64,000 nucleotides of DNA from Phoronis australis (lineage: Eukaryota; Phoronida; Phoronidae), in contig NMRA01000453.1 in assembly GCA_002633005.1 (NCBI GenBank), positions 1 through 64,000 on the forward strand. Direction: 5' to 3'. The translations under genes were made by a program, and so were the position numbers. This document shows, piece after piece, positions 1-11,640 of the stretch. The stretch's first letter is position 1; every line of letters begins with the position of its first letter. Below the pieces are notes generated by a model. It did not search any database and was not told where the DNA came from. It saw nothing but the letters and a program-made list of their open reading frames with translations.

Positions 1-95
1 TCCGATTTTTTTTACGCGGAAATATTATAAAAAAAGCGGACAGCACATTTGAAAAAAGCGGAAATCCGCGTTTCCGCAGAAAATTCCAAGCCCTG
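1..95 (-). mobile_element. Truncated copy of hAT-like MITE (cut by window edge)
   Basis: These 95 bases are close to the reverse complement of 39062-39160, the left end of a TIR element in RAD54B intron 20. They end in the same terminal sequence, ATTCCAAGCCCTG. The rest of the element lies left of the window. The shared ends and the GC-rich TTTCCGC motifs inside an AT-rich surround mark it as the same non-autonomous family. Confidence 0.65.
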
Positions 96-891
96 ATTAA
101 GCAAAGCATTGAAACTGTTATGCACTGTTATTCACAGCGCAAATATTCTGCTGTGGCTGTTATTACTATGGTGACAACCGAGTAAATTCTGCTATGCTTG
201 ACGTCTGGCTTATAACATGCACCATGTGCAGGTCTGTGGCTCTAGTTCACTAACTGCATCTTCTACTTTCCTGTTTTGGGTTTCACACTGGTTATATGCC
301 CCCACTATTAGCATACAACAGATGCAGTTCTTGCAGGCACATTTAAAGATACCCTTTCCGTTTCTAATCAGTAACAAGCTTTGCATTAATAGAATTCAAC
401 TGCAAAGCTATCTAGTTCAACTCTTTCACTGCCACGCGTGCCCTTTGGCAAGTTACCCCGTCACTGCCAAACATGCCGATTGGTGAGTTAGGGTCTTTCC
501 CGTTTTTGGCAGACAACAGGAAGACATTTCTGAGGACCACTTATCTTTTGAATTGTGGTTGAACCAACAACCTCTTATCGTATTGCCACGCCATTTGGCC
601 CATGGGCATCTGGGTGGAACAGCGCTTATAAGCATAACTTAAGCGCATGTGCCAATATGTGAACCACTTGCCAATGAGTAAAAAAAAGGCTGCTATAAAC
701 GGCATTATTTTGGAAATAGCTCCATGAGCCTAAAGGTTTGAAAATACAGTAAAATGTTGTTCATGGAAATCAAGTCAATTTTTAAAAAGAAAACGGGCGT
801 GTCTATGTGCGAATTAATATATGGGCCTATGCGGGGGGGGGGGNGCATTATTTGGGCTTATACAGTGAGCTTGAAGAACACAGGGCCTTAC

Positions 892-3800
892 CAGCAGCTA
901 GCTGAAACTTTCCTACGCTACACTCAGTTTCATCATGGAAATTCATTGCAACAGTCTCCATCCAGGAATTGTCTGTGTTTCTGATGTCATCTACATAGCC
1001 TTTATATACCTGTGACAACAACACAAAGATGAAGAAGACTACTACAGAAGGGAGCAACATAAAATTAACAGCAGAAACAACAAAAGCAACAGAGAGCATT
1101 TATATGAACCTTCCATGTGAATAAAACAAGAGTATTCCTCAACTGGGATCATAGAACATGGTAGATATAAAAGTAGGCACAAAGAAAACTACAATTCCCA
1201 CAATTCCCATCAGCCAGCTTCATCCAAAATCAATGCCAGTAATGCTCTCCTCAAAAGGAAAACACATTTGCTAAACTTCATGAAGATCTATCAAGGAGCT
1301 TTGAAGATATCGAGACAGGCGCAAGAAAACAAAATTGCCACTAGGGGCGCCACAGTAGTTGGATCTGTCTAAAAAATCAGTGGCAGCTCGACTCTTCTCA
1401 AAAGAATCAGAACACTTAAATTTCATAACGATAAATCCAACTTACAAGACAGCTGATGCAAACAAAGATAAAACTGCCACTAGGGAGTTGGATTTCTTCA
1501 AAAATCGATGTTAACTATATTCTCATCAATAGAAACACCTGCCACCAGTCATGATGATTTGTTGAGTAGATTGGTGAATAGGTTGCTGGATGGAGAAAAA
1601 CAGATGTAAAGGTAATAGAAGTCTATTGGCGGACAAAGCATTGGTATAATCTGTTTGAAATGGGACAGATGCCATTGTTTCCTTATCAAGGAAGTTAACA
1701 GATATTGCACAATAGAATTAGATAAAGAAAAAATAAACTTGCCACTAGGACATGCCACAATAGCCAGACTTGTACTAAAATCAACGTAGGAAAACCGTAA
1801 ACCAAATTTCATGATGTTCCATTACGACATATTCTGTGCGCTCCTAGTGGCTGCTTACAATATTTCAAGTCCGTTTTGACATCCGCCTCGATCTGCCAAA
1901 CCACTCGTCGAAGAATTGTTGTGGAAAGTGGCAGAAGTGCTCCTATTGAGAAGAGCATAGCAGAGTGATTCTAGAACAGATCCAGTTGCCCTGGCGCCTT
2001 CTGGTTGCAATTTTGTTTTTTTTTGTCTGTGCTTCAGTTTCTACCAATTTCTTTGATGGAGTCAAATCCCTCCAAAAATGAAAACATGTCAATGCCACCT
2101 TCATAGAAATCTATTCACCTGAAATCCATCGCCGAACAAAGGAAATGCAAAGGCAAATGAAAAAAAGAAATTGCCACCAGCAGACACAGCTGTACTCGAA
2201 CTCGTTAAAAAAATGGCGTGTGCCATCCCATCCATGACAGAAACACCTCTGCAAAATTTCATGAACACCCATCAAAGTATTTTGGAGATACAGCAGCAGT
2301 CCGGTGCAGTTGATGGAGATGTGCANAAACGAGGCAACAACAACAAAACATTCAAACTCACCATTAAGCAGAAGATGCACACTAACTATAAGAATGACTA
2401 TCGGGTCAACCGGCTACGACATCTGATTGGTGCATCATCCGCAGGATGTCATCGACCGATCAGAAGTCTAAGCCGATTGACCCTGCGAAGTCAAACAAGT
2501 GTACCCAATATCTCACTAATGCATACTTACAATGTTACAAACTTCCATTAATTATTTTTTGACTATTTTGCCAATTTGTGGGTGACAGTTTGAAGGAAAG
2601 ATGTTTGTGTGAAATCTGTCTCTATACATGAGTTTAAAATTGGTAAATACAATTTCTTGAACCTTTGGAGATTATGTAAATCCGTCATGCCCTATATTTA
2701 AGAAAGTAGGTAGCGCGTCATTCAAAGGTCTGAATTATTGATCATTTTGCATTGAAGGACATGTGTCAATATTTTTTGTTACAATATATTTTAATTTTTT
2801 GACATTGGGAAATGTAAAAAAATATTTATAGGGGTCATAGCTGTATGCTAACATGTTGACAGTATGCAAGTGGTGGTTTGTAAGACTTCATCTACAGATT
2901 TATTGTCTAGCTTCCAGTTGTTCACATGCAATACAAATCGGGACATTAACATTGGAACATCCCATAGTGACCGCGGTGCGTGATACCTAAATTACGACAG
3001 TGAAGTAGGAGCGCACTTCAACTTTTAAACAGAAGGGCTAAGACTGTCTTTGAACTGTTTCCCATCACACTACCACTGCTAATTTGAGATGGATAATTCA
3101 GTCCGTGAAATAGTTTAATCTTTCCGTTTTTCATGGTTGTGGCACAATCATTTATGCTGCAAAAATATTTTGTTCTCGCACGTGGCCGCACAAGGGAAAT
3201 TAATGTTTTGCCACTTTGTCTTACCTGGTAACAATAGGATCAGCAGCATGGTTAGGCCCCCACCGGCCCAGAAGGCCTCGTTCACACACACCTGTCCTGC
3301 CTACAGGATTCCTGAAAATTAACAACAACATGTAAATGACTGATATATATAAGGATCACCACAAACATCACAATAATCAGAACCATAAAAATGCAGTAAA
3401 GTCTCATCAAACATACAGTGAACACATTTTTATTTGTCAATTTTTCAAGAAAAGTAAGCAACACGAAATAAAAACTCCAATCTTCCAAGTTCTACACCAG
3501 AGGAGGCAGTGTGGCCTGGTTGATAAGTGCCCGCTTTCTTTACTCGAGGTCGTGGGTTCAAGTCCCACCAGGTCACACTGCTAAACCCTTGAGCCAGGTT
3601 TCTAGCTCCTCAGCTCGGTTTTAACCATATATCAATAAAGCATAAAAATATTTCCAGGTGATCAGTGCAATGGGCCCACATGCGAGGCCTGCGCACGTCT
3701 GATACAACATGTGTCAGACCGCCTGCAATTATTTTTTTTTTAAGTTCTACACCATAGCGTAACACTTGACAATGTTTTAAAAATTGTGGCCAATCACAAC

Positions 3801-6800
3801 AATGTTAGATGTCTTTGAAAAATGAAACATGATTGCCTTGGCAATTACTTTTTGGAAATTGGTGAGTTAATACTGTAATTATAATAATAACTATAATAAT
3901 AATCAGACTGGTTAGTAATGCTCTGGTTACAAGACTTGAACTTTGTACATAGTATTCACTCTGGTGAAACCAGAGAATTGTTTTCAGAACTACTTCTCAC
4001 CACTCGTTATGGGCAATGATTTAAGATCAGAAAGCCAGATACATACAGGACCTCCCGAGTGACACTCAATGCTTTGTCTACTAATACACAGGCATGTTGT
4101 TCAAACAATTTCAAGATAAAATAGTCTTGTGATTCATAATAACAGACTCGTTTATCAAAACACTGCAGGTAATCAATAGCTAAATACAAATGCTCTATTA
4201 ACATCGCAAAAATGTGTTGAACAAAATCCGAATCATTTGTTGGAAGACGCCTTTGACGTATTTCATTAATTACTGCAGTTTGCGCAACACTGCACTGATT
4301 ACACAAATGGATGAGTAGTAAAAACAAAATGACACTGAGCCTGTTAATTATTCAAGTGATGTACTGAAATCTTCAAGTGCTCATACCACTTCACTTTGTC
4401 TATTGATTTTGCTTTATTAAACAAAATTCTAGGCCACATTTGCACAAATTTCTAAAACCATACTTTGTTGAAGCTATTTCAGTATTTTTAAGGTGTTTTC
4501 AATACTTCTACGGTGAACAACAAAATCAATCATTTGGTCAAAAATAATAATGGTTAAATATTTGGCCATACGTGCGTAAGTCCACACCCACAACTTGAAC
4601 AGTTTTGATATACGCTGCTACTGCCCTTCTACCGCCCACAACCAACTTAGAAAAAGATAAGTTTTAAATGATCAAAATTTAGGCTAACGCCCACTCTCAA
4701 TTTATTTTTAAAACAGTAAAAGCTTGCTCTCAAATGTGGTAACAAATAATAGTAAGTCACTGTTGCCATGACATCCCTGCTCATGACATCAAATCCTGTG
4801 GGCAGATTGTGTTGTACACATTGTTGAAACTGACACAGCCAAGATCATAATCAGCCATTGACTATTAATAGTCTATGCAACCAAGTCTATTTTTCAAAAT
4901 AATCCGTCTTGCATCGCATTTGTAAGAACCAAATCCCGGCCTTGTTTAGTCCGGTCCACAATTACAGACAGGCATGGCCATTTTTCCACTGTTCAAGGTA
5001 TTCTGACGTTGTGAATGACTAGAATGGTAAAAATCATTGGCGGAGTGAACTTATGGAACTGAGCTTGAAAATGGCAAAGCATTAATTTAGTCATACTTAT
5101 TTTCATAAAAAATGAGAAAATGAAATGTCACCCGTCTGCCACATTGTGTCAAAAAATAATTACAGGCGGTCTGGTACACGCAGACCGCGCATGTGGGCCC
5201 ATTGCACTGAACACCACGAACCATTTTTGTGCTTTATTAGTATAAAGTTAAAACCGAGCTAACGAGCTTGAAACCTGACTCAATGGTCTAGCAATGTGGC
5301 CCAGTGGGACTCGAACCCATGACCTCGAGAGAGCAAGCGGACATTTATCACACTAGGCCACACTGCCTCCTCCCCACATTGTGTCCTGAATCAACCAGAT
5401 TTTACCGCAGTTGGCATCTCCAGATGTGTCTTATTAGCAGATGAGTTCTTGTCATTAGACTTTAACGCCATTTCTATGAATCCAGATATTTTACAAGAGC
5501 AAAAGCCTTTCAATTCTACCACTTCTTGGTTTTAAAGTAAATGGAACTAGGCAAAAAATAATCTAACAAGTATATGTTTCGATGACAAGAATTTCCCTAC
5601 AAATTTAACCAATACAGGTTTCCTGCCTACTGGAGATTTTCCATCATAGTTTAGCTTAACCCAAATCTAGATGGAAAAAATTTCATTGCTTCCCCCGTGC
5701 TGATACCATGAAATGTTCAATCATGCCATTTTCCCTAACTTATTTGTTAATCATAACACACTCAGTAATGGGAACAAATCAAAACATTGGCTATACTGCT
5801 TATCTACCACAAACTATACAGCCCAAACTTGGGCCGTCAGCTCAATGTATGAGAGGAGCTGTCAAAGACTTGTGCACTATCTATACTGCTAGAGGTACAA
5901 CAGCCTTATCAGGCCACCATGACACCATCATCCTTTATGATACTGACTGATAACCATCACTTGTATTAGTGATATTGAGGTATTTATTCATTCCATACTC
6001 ACCTCGGTAAACCTTTGACTATCTCATATGGCCCCATGTGACTAAGTCGATTAACTGTGCCATCCATAGTGTTAAATTGAGGTGGTTTTTCTTTTAATCT
6101 ATGAATTGAAAGAAATAAAAAATGCTTCAAGATATTGAAGAATCCTATCCACGAGCTGAAACATTTAAAATTATCGAAAAACAACTTTTGAGCTTTAGCA
6201 TGCAGTTCACAAACTGTGTTAGGGAGACTGATAATATCAAAATAGATATTTTCTAGTCAGGATCCCCAATACAAAGGATGTGTATACCCATATATGGAAG
6301 CTGGGTTACCAGTACCAATAAACTAAGTTAAACCAGAAAAGCATGGACTTTATAAGGTAACAAACTCATTACACGTACAAAATAGAATAACACGTAGCAA
6401 AGTGGCCAAGTAATGATAAACTGAAAGCGTTCCGAGGAGCGAAACTTGGCGAAATTAACCAAAAAGATGACGATAAAGATGATGACGAAGATGACGACGA
6501 TGGTGGCGAGGATGAACAAAAGAATTAATAATAACATACACATGACGAACGTAGGAGTCCGAAATCAGTAAGAAAAAGGCTACAGTCTTGAGTGCCACTT
6601 GGCGAAATTAACGGAAAAGACAACGACGGAGATGATGACGAAGATGATGACGATGATGACGAATATGATGATGGTGGTGGCGATGATGAACAACATCACA
6701 ACATTCCTATGACGAACTTAGATGTCATAAATCAATAAGAAATAGGCTACAGTCTAGTTCAGTAGAAGATAAACCAACATCAACGCAGCAAGAGCGCTCA

Positions 6801-8944
6801 ACAAAGGAACAGCGTTATCAGAAAATCTCAAATAACTCGAGAAGTAGACGTCCTAGCGAAAAATAGAAAACATCTTCTGAAAGCCCGTTTAAAATTCTAT
6901 CTAAACTGATGGTATCGCTTAATTCCGTAAATTTTTCAAAAAAAAATGAAATTTTGTGTGTTTTTTAAGAAATTTAAAGTCAAATAACTCGAAAACGGTA
7001 AGTCTGAGAAAAAAATTGTTACAGGAAATTTGAAAGAATATACTTAAAAGAATCCACATGCAAAAATCACGTCTTTTTCTCTTCCCGTTTAAAATTGCAC
7101 TCCAGCACGACTGAAAATGGGTCAACATGCGCCAGATCCGCCATCTTGAAAGCAACTTCGGGTTTTTTGGCTTTGTATAATAGCATGTCATAAGAAACTA
7201 ATACCTGTAAAAATTCGAAGGAATTGGTCTTATAATGCGCCCTCTACAGGAGAAAACGTTTTTAGGCCAAAATCGAGGTGCGCATGCGTGTTCGCCGATA
7301 TTTCCGCCATCTTTAACCGGAAGTAAACAATTTTCGGTATACTTGTAGAAAACTTCCAGTCCATTTACTGTGTCGATTCTTAGCCTTTTACGTAAAAAAG
7401 TGGAGCCTCCAGAAGCATTTGAACCTTTAAATGAAAACAAAATGGCTGCCACAGCCGCCATCTTGGATCCGATTTCGACGAAAAACAATAGGCTTCCAGT
7501 ACTTCCGGAAGTACGTGTTATGTGTAAATTTTGTGATGATTGGATGAAAATTGCAACCTGTATCGTGCGAACAAAAAAAAAAACTTAGTGACAGAGCAAC
7601 NAAAAAACAAACTTAGTGGAAGAGCAACAAACTTGGCGAAATAAATTTCGCCAAGTAATAATCAATCAATCATACTTGACAACATTATGGATAGGCCGAA
7701 TTTGCACTTGATGACCCTTAGATTCGAGCTAAAAACTGAGTTTTCGAGTACAATGTCAAAACTGAGTTCAGTCTTGAACTTTTAGCTTTAATGTTGGGCT
7801 TATCAGGTGCAAAATAGAATTACAGTCTTCCATATAAGCCATAATATACTTGAGCACAGAATAACATAATACTAATCTTGAGTTAATACCAAAGTACTGT
7901 AGAAAAGAGCAGGTTGAAAAAACAGTTCTGAGTTTGATTATGAGTGACAATATTATATCCCGGCTCCTCAGTTATCATTCAGCATTGTCTTCCAACACAG
8001 AACATTTCCAAGAAACACCCAAGAACATGGTCTAATAGTAGGAAACAGGTAACTTTTACATACACACCAAAACCAGTTTGTGCCAAACAAAATTTTCATG
8101 GAAACTGATTTTAAATAAAACATTTTAAACAGGTGATCAGTATTTGTAACAATTTCTTGAAAATAGTTCAAAAGCTCTGTAGATGGTACATGCAAAGTGA
8201 ATCAAGGATTCGTGTTGGACATGAGACAAGGTGCAGGTATTTCACACCTGTGATGTTCATTACTCCTGAATAAACTATGCACAAAACCTAAGTGTCATTC
8301 AATGCCCCCCAGTTTCAGGATACAGGTACTGTCATGCTGGCAAAGAGGTATTTTTGTCACTTTTCTACTAAAGATTGTTTGGTTTGCAGCGACTTTGAAA
8401 AGATATACTTATAAATTTTCTTCTCACCTCAAATCGGCCATATTGATATTTCAAAGAAAAAAATTATGGCTAATTATCGAATGATTTAAAAAAAGTTATT
8501 TCTTGTCTAGCTAGCTTCCGAGGTTTCGCCATAACTTTGATGAAGCCATACCATGTTCAATGAAATCAAAATTTTAAGTACAACAGCATTACATAAAGAA
8601 TTCAGTTAACATTTTGACCTTTTAAGCATTGTTACAGCACTGTGAAACAAGCCTCTCATAAATGTCAAAAATGAAAGCTTCCCCGTCATAATAATTGATA
8701 ATCTAAACACAACACACCTATCTTCGGGTAGATCTGCCCAAACTGGCATATTCTGCACAGACTTGGCACAGTATTTGACTGGACTATACTCAGGGAATGG
8801 CTGAGACCATGGCACTTTGTTGTCAGGTACTTGATAGCGCTTCACGTCACTCCCTGGGTAGGTGGGGCAACGAGCGTTCACGTGAAACTTGGGATTCACC
8901 ATACTTGCAGTGGTTGTTCCTCCTTTAGCACAGAAATTCCCCAT
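892..8944 (-). CDS. NUDT9: NUDT9-like ADP-ribose pyrophosphatase, partial gene, exons on the minus strand
   Basis: NUDT9 is a Nudix hydrolase that splits ADP-ribose to AMP and ribose-5-phosphate; the same fold forms the TRPM2 C-terminus. Exons read on the minus strand: 8963-8718 (first ATG at 8944; contains [18 protein letters not shown]), 6098-6003 (contains [11 protein letters not shown]), 3311-3225 (contains [18 protein letters not shown]) and 1009-892 (contains [18 protein letters not shown]). All junctions have AG/GT and the first three join in one frame (phase 2 to phase 2). The match is closer to NUDT9 than to TRPM2, and no channel domain is seen upstream. The exon carrying the Nudix box (GG..DPGE....RE..EE) should lie between 1010 and 3224 but I cannot find it; that interval is filled with repeats and contains an N. 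The last exon must lie left of the window. A donor-like site at 9268 (CAAAG|GTACGG on the minus strand) could end a 5' untranslated exon. The start codon choice is inferred. Confidence 0.8.
1010..3224. repeat. NUDT9 intronic region filled with a dispersed repeat carrying a CCACTAGGGG motif
   Basis: From about 1275 to 2310 there are several degenerate copies of a repeat whose phases read roughly 'aatttcatgaagat', 'gagatacagaggca', 'aaattgccactagggg'. Clear motif positions are 1338-1351, about 1473 and about 1741. The same family occurs at 10.5-11.6 kb, 17.15 kb, 26.2-26.5 kb, 53.5 kb and 54.6-55.4 kb. No exon was recognised here although the Nudix-box exon is expected. Confidence 0.6.
3500..3741 (+). 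mobile_element. tRNA-derived SINE with 13-bp target-site duplication
   Basis: The head has a tRNA-like structure: an acceptor-like TGGCCTG paired with CAGGTCA (one wobble), and a T-arm GTGGG-TTCAAGT-CCCAC that matches a pol III box B. The body continues to a CAATTATTTTTTTTTT tail. It is flanked by a perfect direct repeat AAGTTCTACACCA at 3487-3499 and 3742-3754, which is the signature of target-primed retroposition. A second copy lies inverted at 5151-5373. Confidence 0.85.
5151..5373 (-). mobile_element. tRNA-derived SINE, second copy, inverted
   Basis: This is the reverse complement of the 3500-3741 element with moderate divergence. It has a tRNA-like head with box B GGTTCGAGTCC near 5307-5320 (minus strand) and a GGGCCCA-containing tail. 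A perfect 12-bp target-site duplication CCACATTGTGTC sits at 5139-5150 and 5374-5385. Both copies lie in the NUDT9 intron between exons 6098-6003 and 3311-3225. Confidence 0.85.
6410..6765. repeat. Two tandem copies of a ~175-bp unit with a GAT/GAC-rich core
   Basis: A unit beginning 'acttggcgaaattaac', running through a GATGATGAC-type microsatellite and ending 'aggctacagtct', appears twice, at about 6440-6590 and 6595-6760. A third ACTTGGCGAAAT occurs near 7632. The minus-strand frame reads as poly-hydrophobic I/V/F and is not credible as protein. Confidence 0.6.
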
Positions 8945-9269
8945 AAAACGTCTAGCTATAGGACTGAAAAGTAAAAACACACTCGTAGTAAGGTACAGGT
9001 CACATTTCTGCGTCCAGTGACTATACGTTATTCAAACAACTTCTTCACAAAAGCAGTGAGACCTACAATGTCATCAGTCTGCTAGTGGAAAAGTGACATG
9101 AGGAGATAGTAAATGACTAAATGCTTAGCCTTAATCAAATCATCAAGTATCCTATACATTCACGCCCACTCCCAAACTTTCCCTTTCCTTTCACACTCCT
9201 GTTTTTATGATATATGCATAACCCCGATTGACAATTGAGCCTGTTAGCTGACTTAAATTGTCCGTACCT

Positions 9270-10540
9270 TTGTGAGTGGTCAACAACACAGAATTTCAAG
9301 AAGTAAAATACATGCTAATTGCTTACGCATGCTTAAAAAGAGTGCATTGTCTATGGTAAATTGCACCAGTGCTTGGATGACATTAACACAGATCCCTGGT
9401 TGTTTGGATGAAATGACACTCCTATTTTTAAAAAAAGATTGGTTTAACTCATCTCATGTTCAGCTTGATGGCCTGTCCATTTTACGTGAGTTTTTCACTT
9501 GGCATTAACAAGGAAGAATACGGTACATTATCTATTTAAGCATTACATTTGGTTATCTCCGCGCAGAACAATTCACAGTTCTGACATCACCTGCCACACC
9601 TGTAAATCGATAGGAATAAACACCTTGCACAAACGACCAAAACTCCACTTTTTCTACGGGAGGAGTACATCATAGAAGTGTAGGATTGATTATCTAAAGG
9701 CAAACTCCCAAGTTTTAACATTCAAGCGGATTATAAAATGGGAGTATTTTACACTAAAGACAAACATCTTCAAACCAACATGACAACTGACGAACAACAT
9801 GCTCTATAAATAGATAACCTAGCAGATTAACGCCAACTGACATCATAATCCGAGAACGTTGATTAGTTGAATGATTTTGCATGCGACAGTTGCAGCAACA
9901 GTTGCAGCAATCCAAACACCAACACTTGAGTAACCTGAAAACTCTTGACTTGTGTATGGAGTTTGTCACAAGCTTAGTCTATGCCTGACTACAAGATTTA
10001 TCGACTTACGGTATATGATTAAATAAAGCTCAAAAAAGTACAGGAGGAAATCTCCAGCTCAAAATCAAACATTTTTCGTCCAATCACGACAACCTCATAA
10101 TAAATGTCCATTATTCTATGATTGAGTACATGACTTTCTAGTCTATATTTGTTCTTGAGGACCGCTTGAGCTGCAAAGAGAAGTAAAAACTTGAAAATTC
10201 GAGTTCAGATGCAAACTTATAGGTTTCATGATGGAGTCAACAAATGGAAACCAAGATTAGACAGACATACACTCAAACCATAACATACATACCGTAATCA
10301 ATCAATGAATTGTAGACACTTCAAGAGTTTGGATTATGTCAAAACTAATTTTGAGTTTGATTTCTAGTACAACGATTAGACACAGTACCCAAGTCTATAC
10401 TTTTACGATAAGTCTTAAATAGGTAAGCAAGACCAACGCGGAGCATTGAAATGCACCCACAACAGCACTGCAAACGGTGTGCTTCTATGGGTGTTTTTAG
10501 TGTCATAAAATGGCATAGAATGTGTCAAACCGTCCGAATA
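9270..10540. other. No gene seen between NUDT9 and the tandem repeat block
   Basis: AT-rich sequence with short random open frames on both strands. I see no conserved protein similarity, TIRs or tandem arrays. Confidence 0.5.
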
Positions 10541-11640
10541 ATACACAACTATTTGCTAAATTTCATGAAAATAAGCCAAGAAACTCCTAAGATATAGAGG
10601 CAGATGAAAAAAAAACAATTGACAGTAGGGTGCACAGCTATAGTCCGATATATCGGAAACTCGTCATCTGTGGCCATCTCTATAGGAGCCCAACTGCCAA
10701 ATTTCATAAAGATCCTTCGAAGGGAAAATACAGCTACAGATGCAAAAAAGCAAAATCGCCCCTAGAGAATGCCAGAATAGTTAAAAACATCTGAAAATCG
10801 TCAGCCAGTGTCTTTGCATCAGGAACACAACCGTCAATTTTCATAATGATCCTTTGAGTGGTTTAGCAGATAGAGACAGATGTCAAAACATGTACAGCAA
10901 AAATGTTTAAATGGCCATGGGATGGCGCAGAAAACATCAAATCTGTCCGAAAATGATAAGTCATTGTTGTCTCCTTAATAAAAACCTATTTACCGAATTT
11001 CATGAAAATACATCAATGAACTCCAAAGATACAGAGGCAAACGCAAAAAAACATTTTGCCACTAGGGGGCACAGTGACATTTGGATGAGTACGACACTTG
11101 TTACCTTTTGTCATCAGCTCCATAAGAACACATCCTTCAAATTTCACAAAGGGTTAAGGAGATTCGGCCTCAGATGCAAAAAACAAAATCGAAACCTAAG
11201 GGGCAACACAGCAGTCCAAACTGTCCAAAAGTAATCATCAGCCGTGACAATCCTTAAAGTGGTATGACAGATAGAGGATGCCAGAAACCAGACACAAAAA
11301 TTAAAAATGGCCACAAGGTGACATAAAATCTGTCAGACCCATCTGAAAATGGAATGGCATCATCACCTTATTAAAAACCTATTTGACAAATTTCATGAAA
11401 ATCCAACAAGGAACTCTGAAGATACAGAGGCAAACGTAAAAAACTAAAATTGCTACTAGGGGGCACAACATTATCCGAATCGGTCTGAAACCCATCGTCA
11501 TCTGTCGTCAGACGCATTGGAACACACCTGTCAATAAGATCCTGCAAGGATCAAGTTTAAGAGATACAGCGGCCGATGTCAGACGATGGACGCCTGGACA
11601 GAAATGACGGCAAGTATGCACCCACATATTTTTATGTGGG
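10540..11640. repeat. Tandem block of the CTCF-motif-bearing dispersed repeat
   Basis: At least six degenerate units of about 130-170 bp repeat the order 'aaatttcatgaaaat', 'gatacagaggcaaa', 'ttgccactagggggcaca', 'tccgaa..tgtcagc'. The clearest motif instances are CCACTAGGGGGCAC at 11059-11072 and CTACTAGGGGGCAC at 11452-11465. Open frames across it, such as the one around 10911-11234, are by-products of the repeat. Confidence 0.7.

Noticed and set aside
3503-3588. A functional tRNA gene
   Set aside because: The cloverleaf is poor in the D and anticodon arms, a long non-tRNA body follows, and target-site duplications show it is a SINE.
4007-4327. 106-aa minus-strand open frame between NUDT9 exons
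   Set aside because: No recognised domain, no conserved splice context, and it would interrupt the NUDT9 gene on the same strand.
6328-6543. 71-aa minus-strand hydrophobic frame
   Set aside because: Its I/V/F-rich sequence comes from a GAT/GAC microsatellite read on the opposite strand.
892-8944. TRPM2 channel C-terminus instead of NUDT9
   Set aside because: Motifs [14 protein letters not shown] and [11 protein letters not shown] fit NUDT9 better, and no transmembrane or pore exons were seen upstream.
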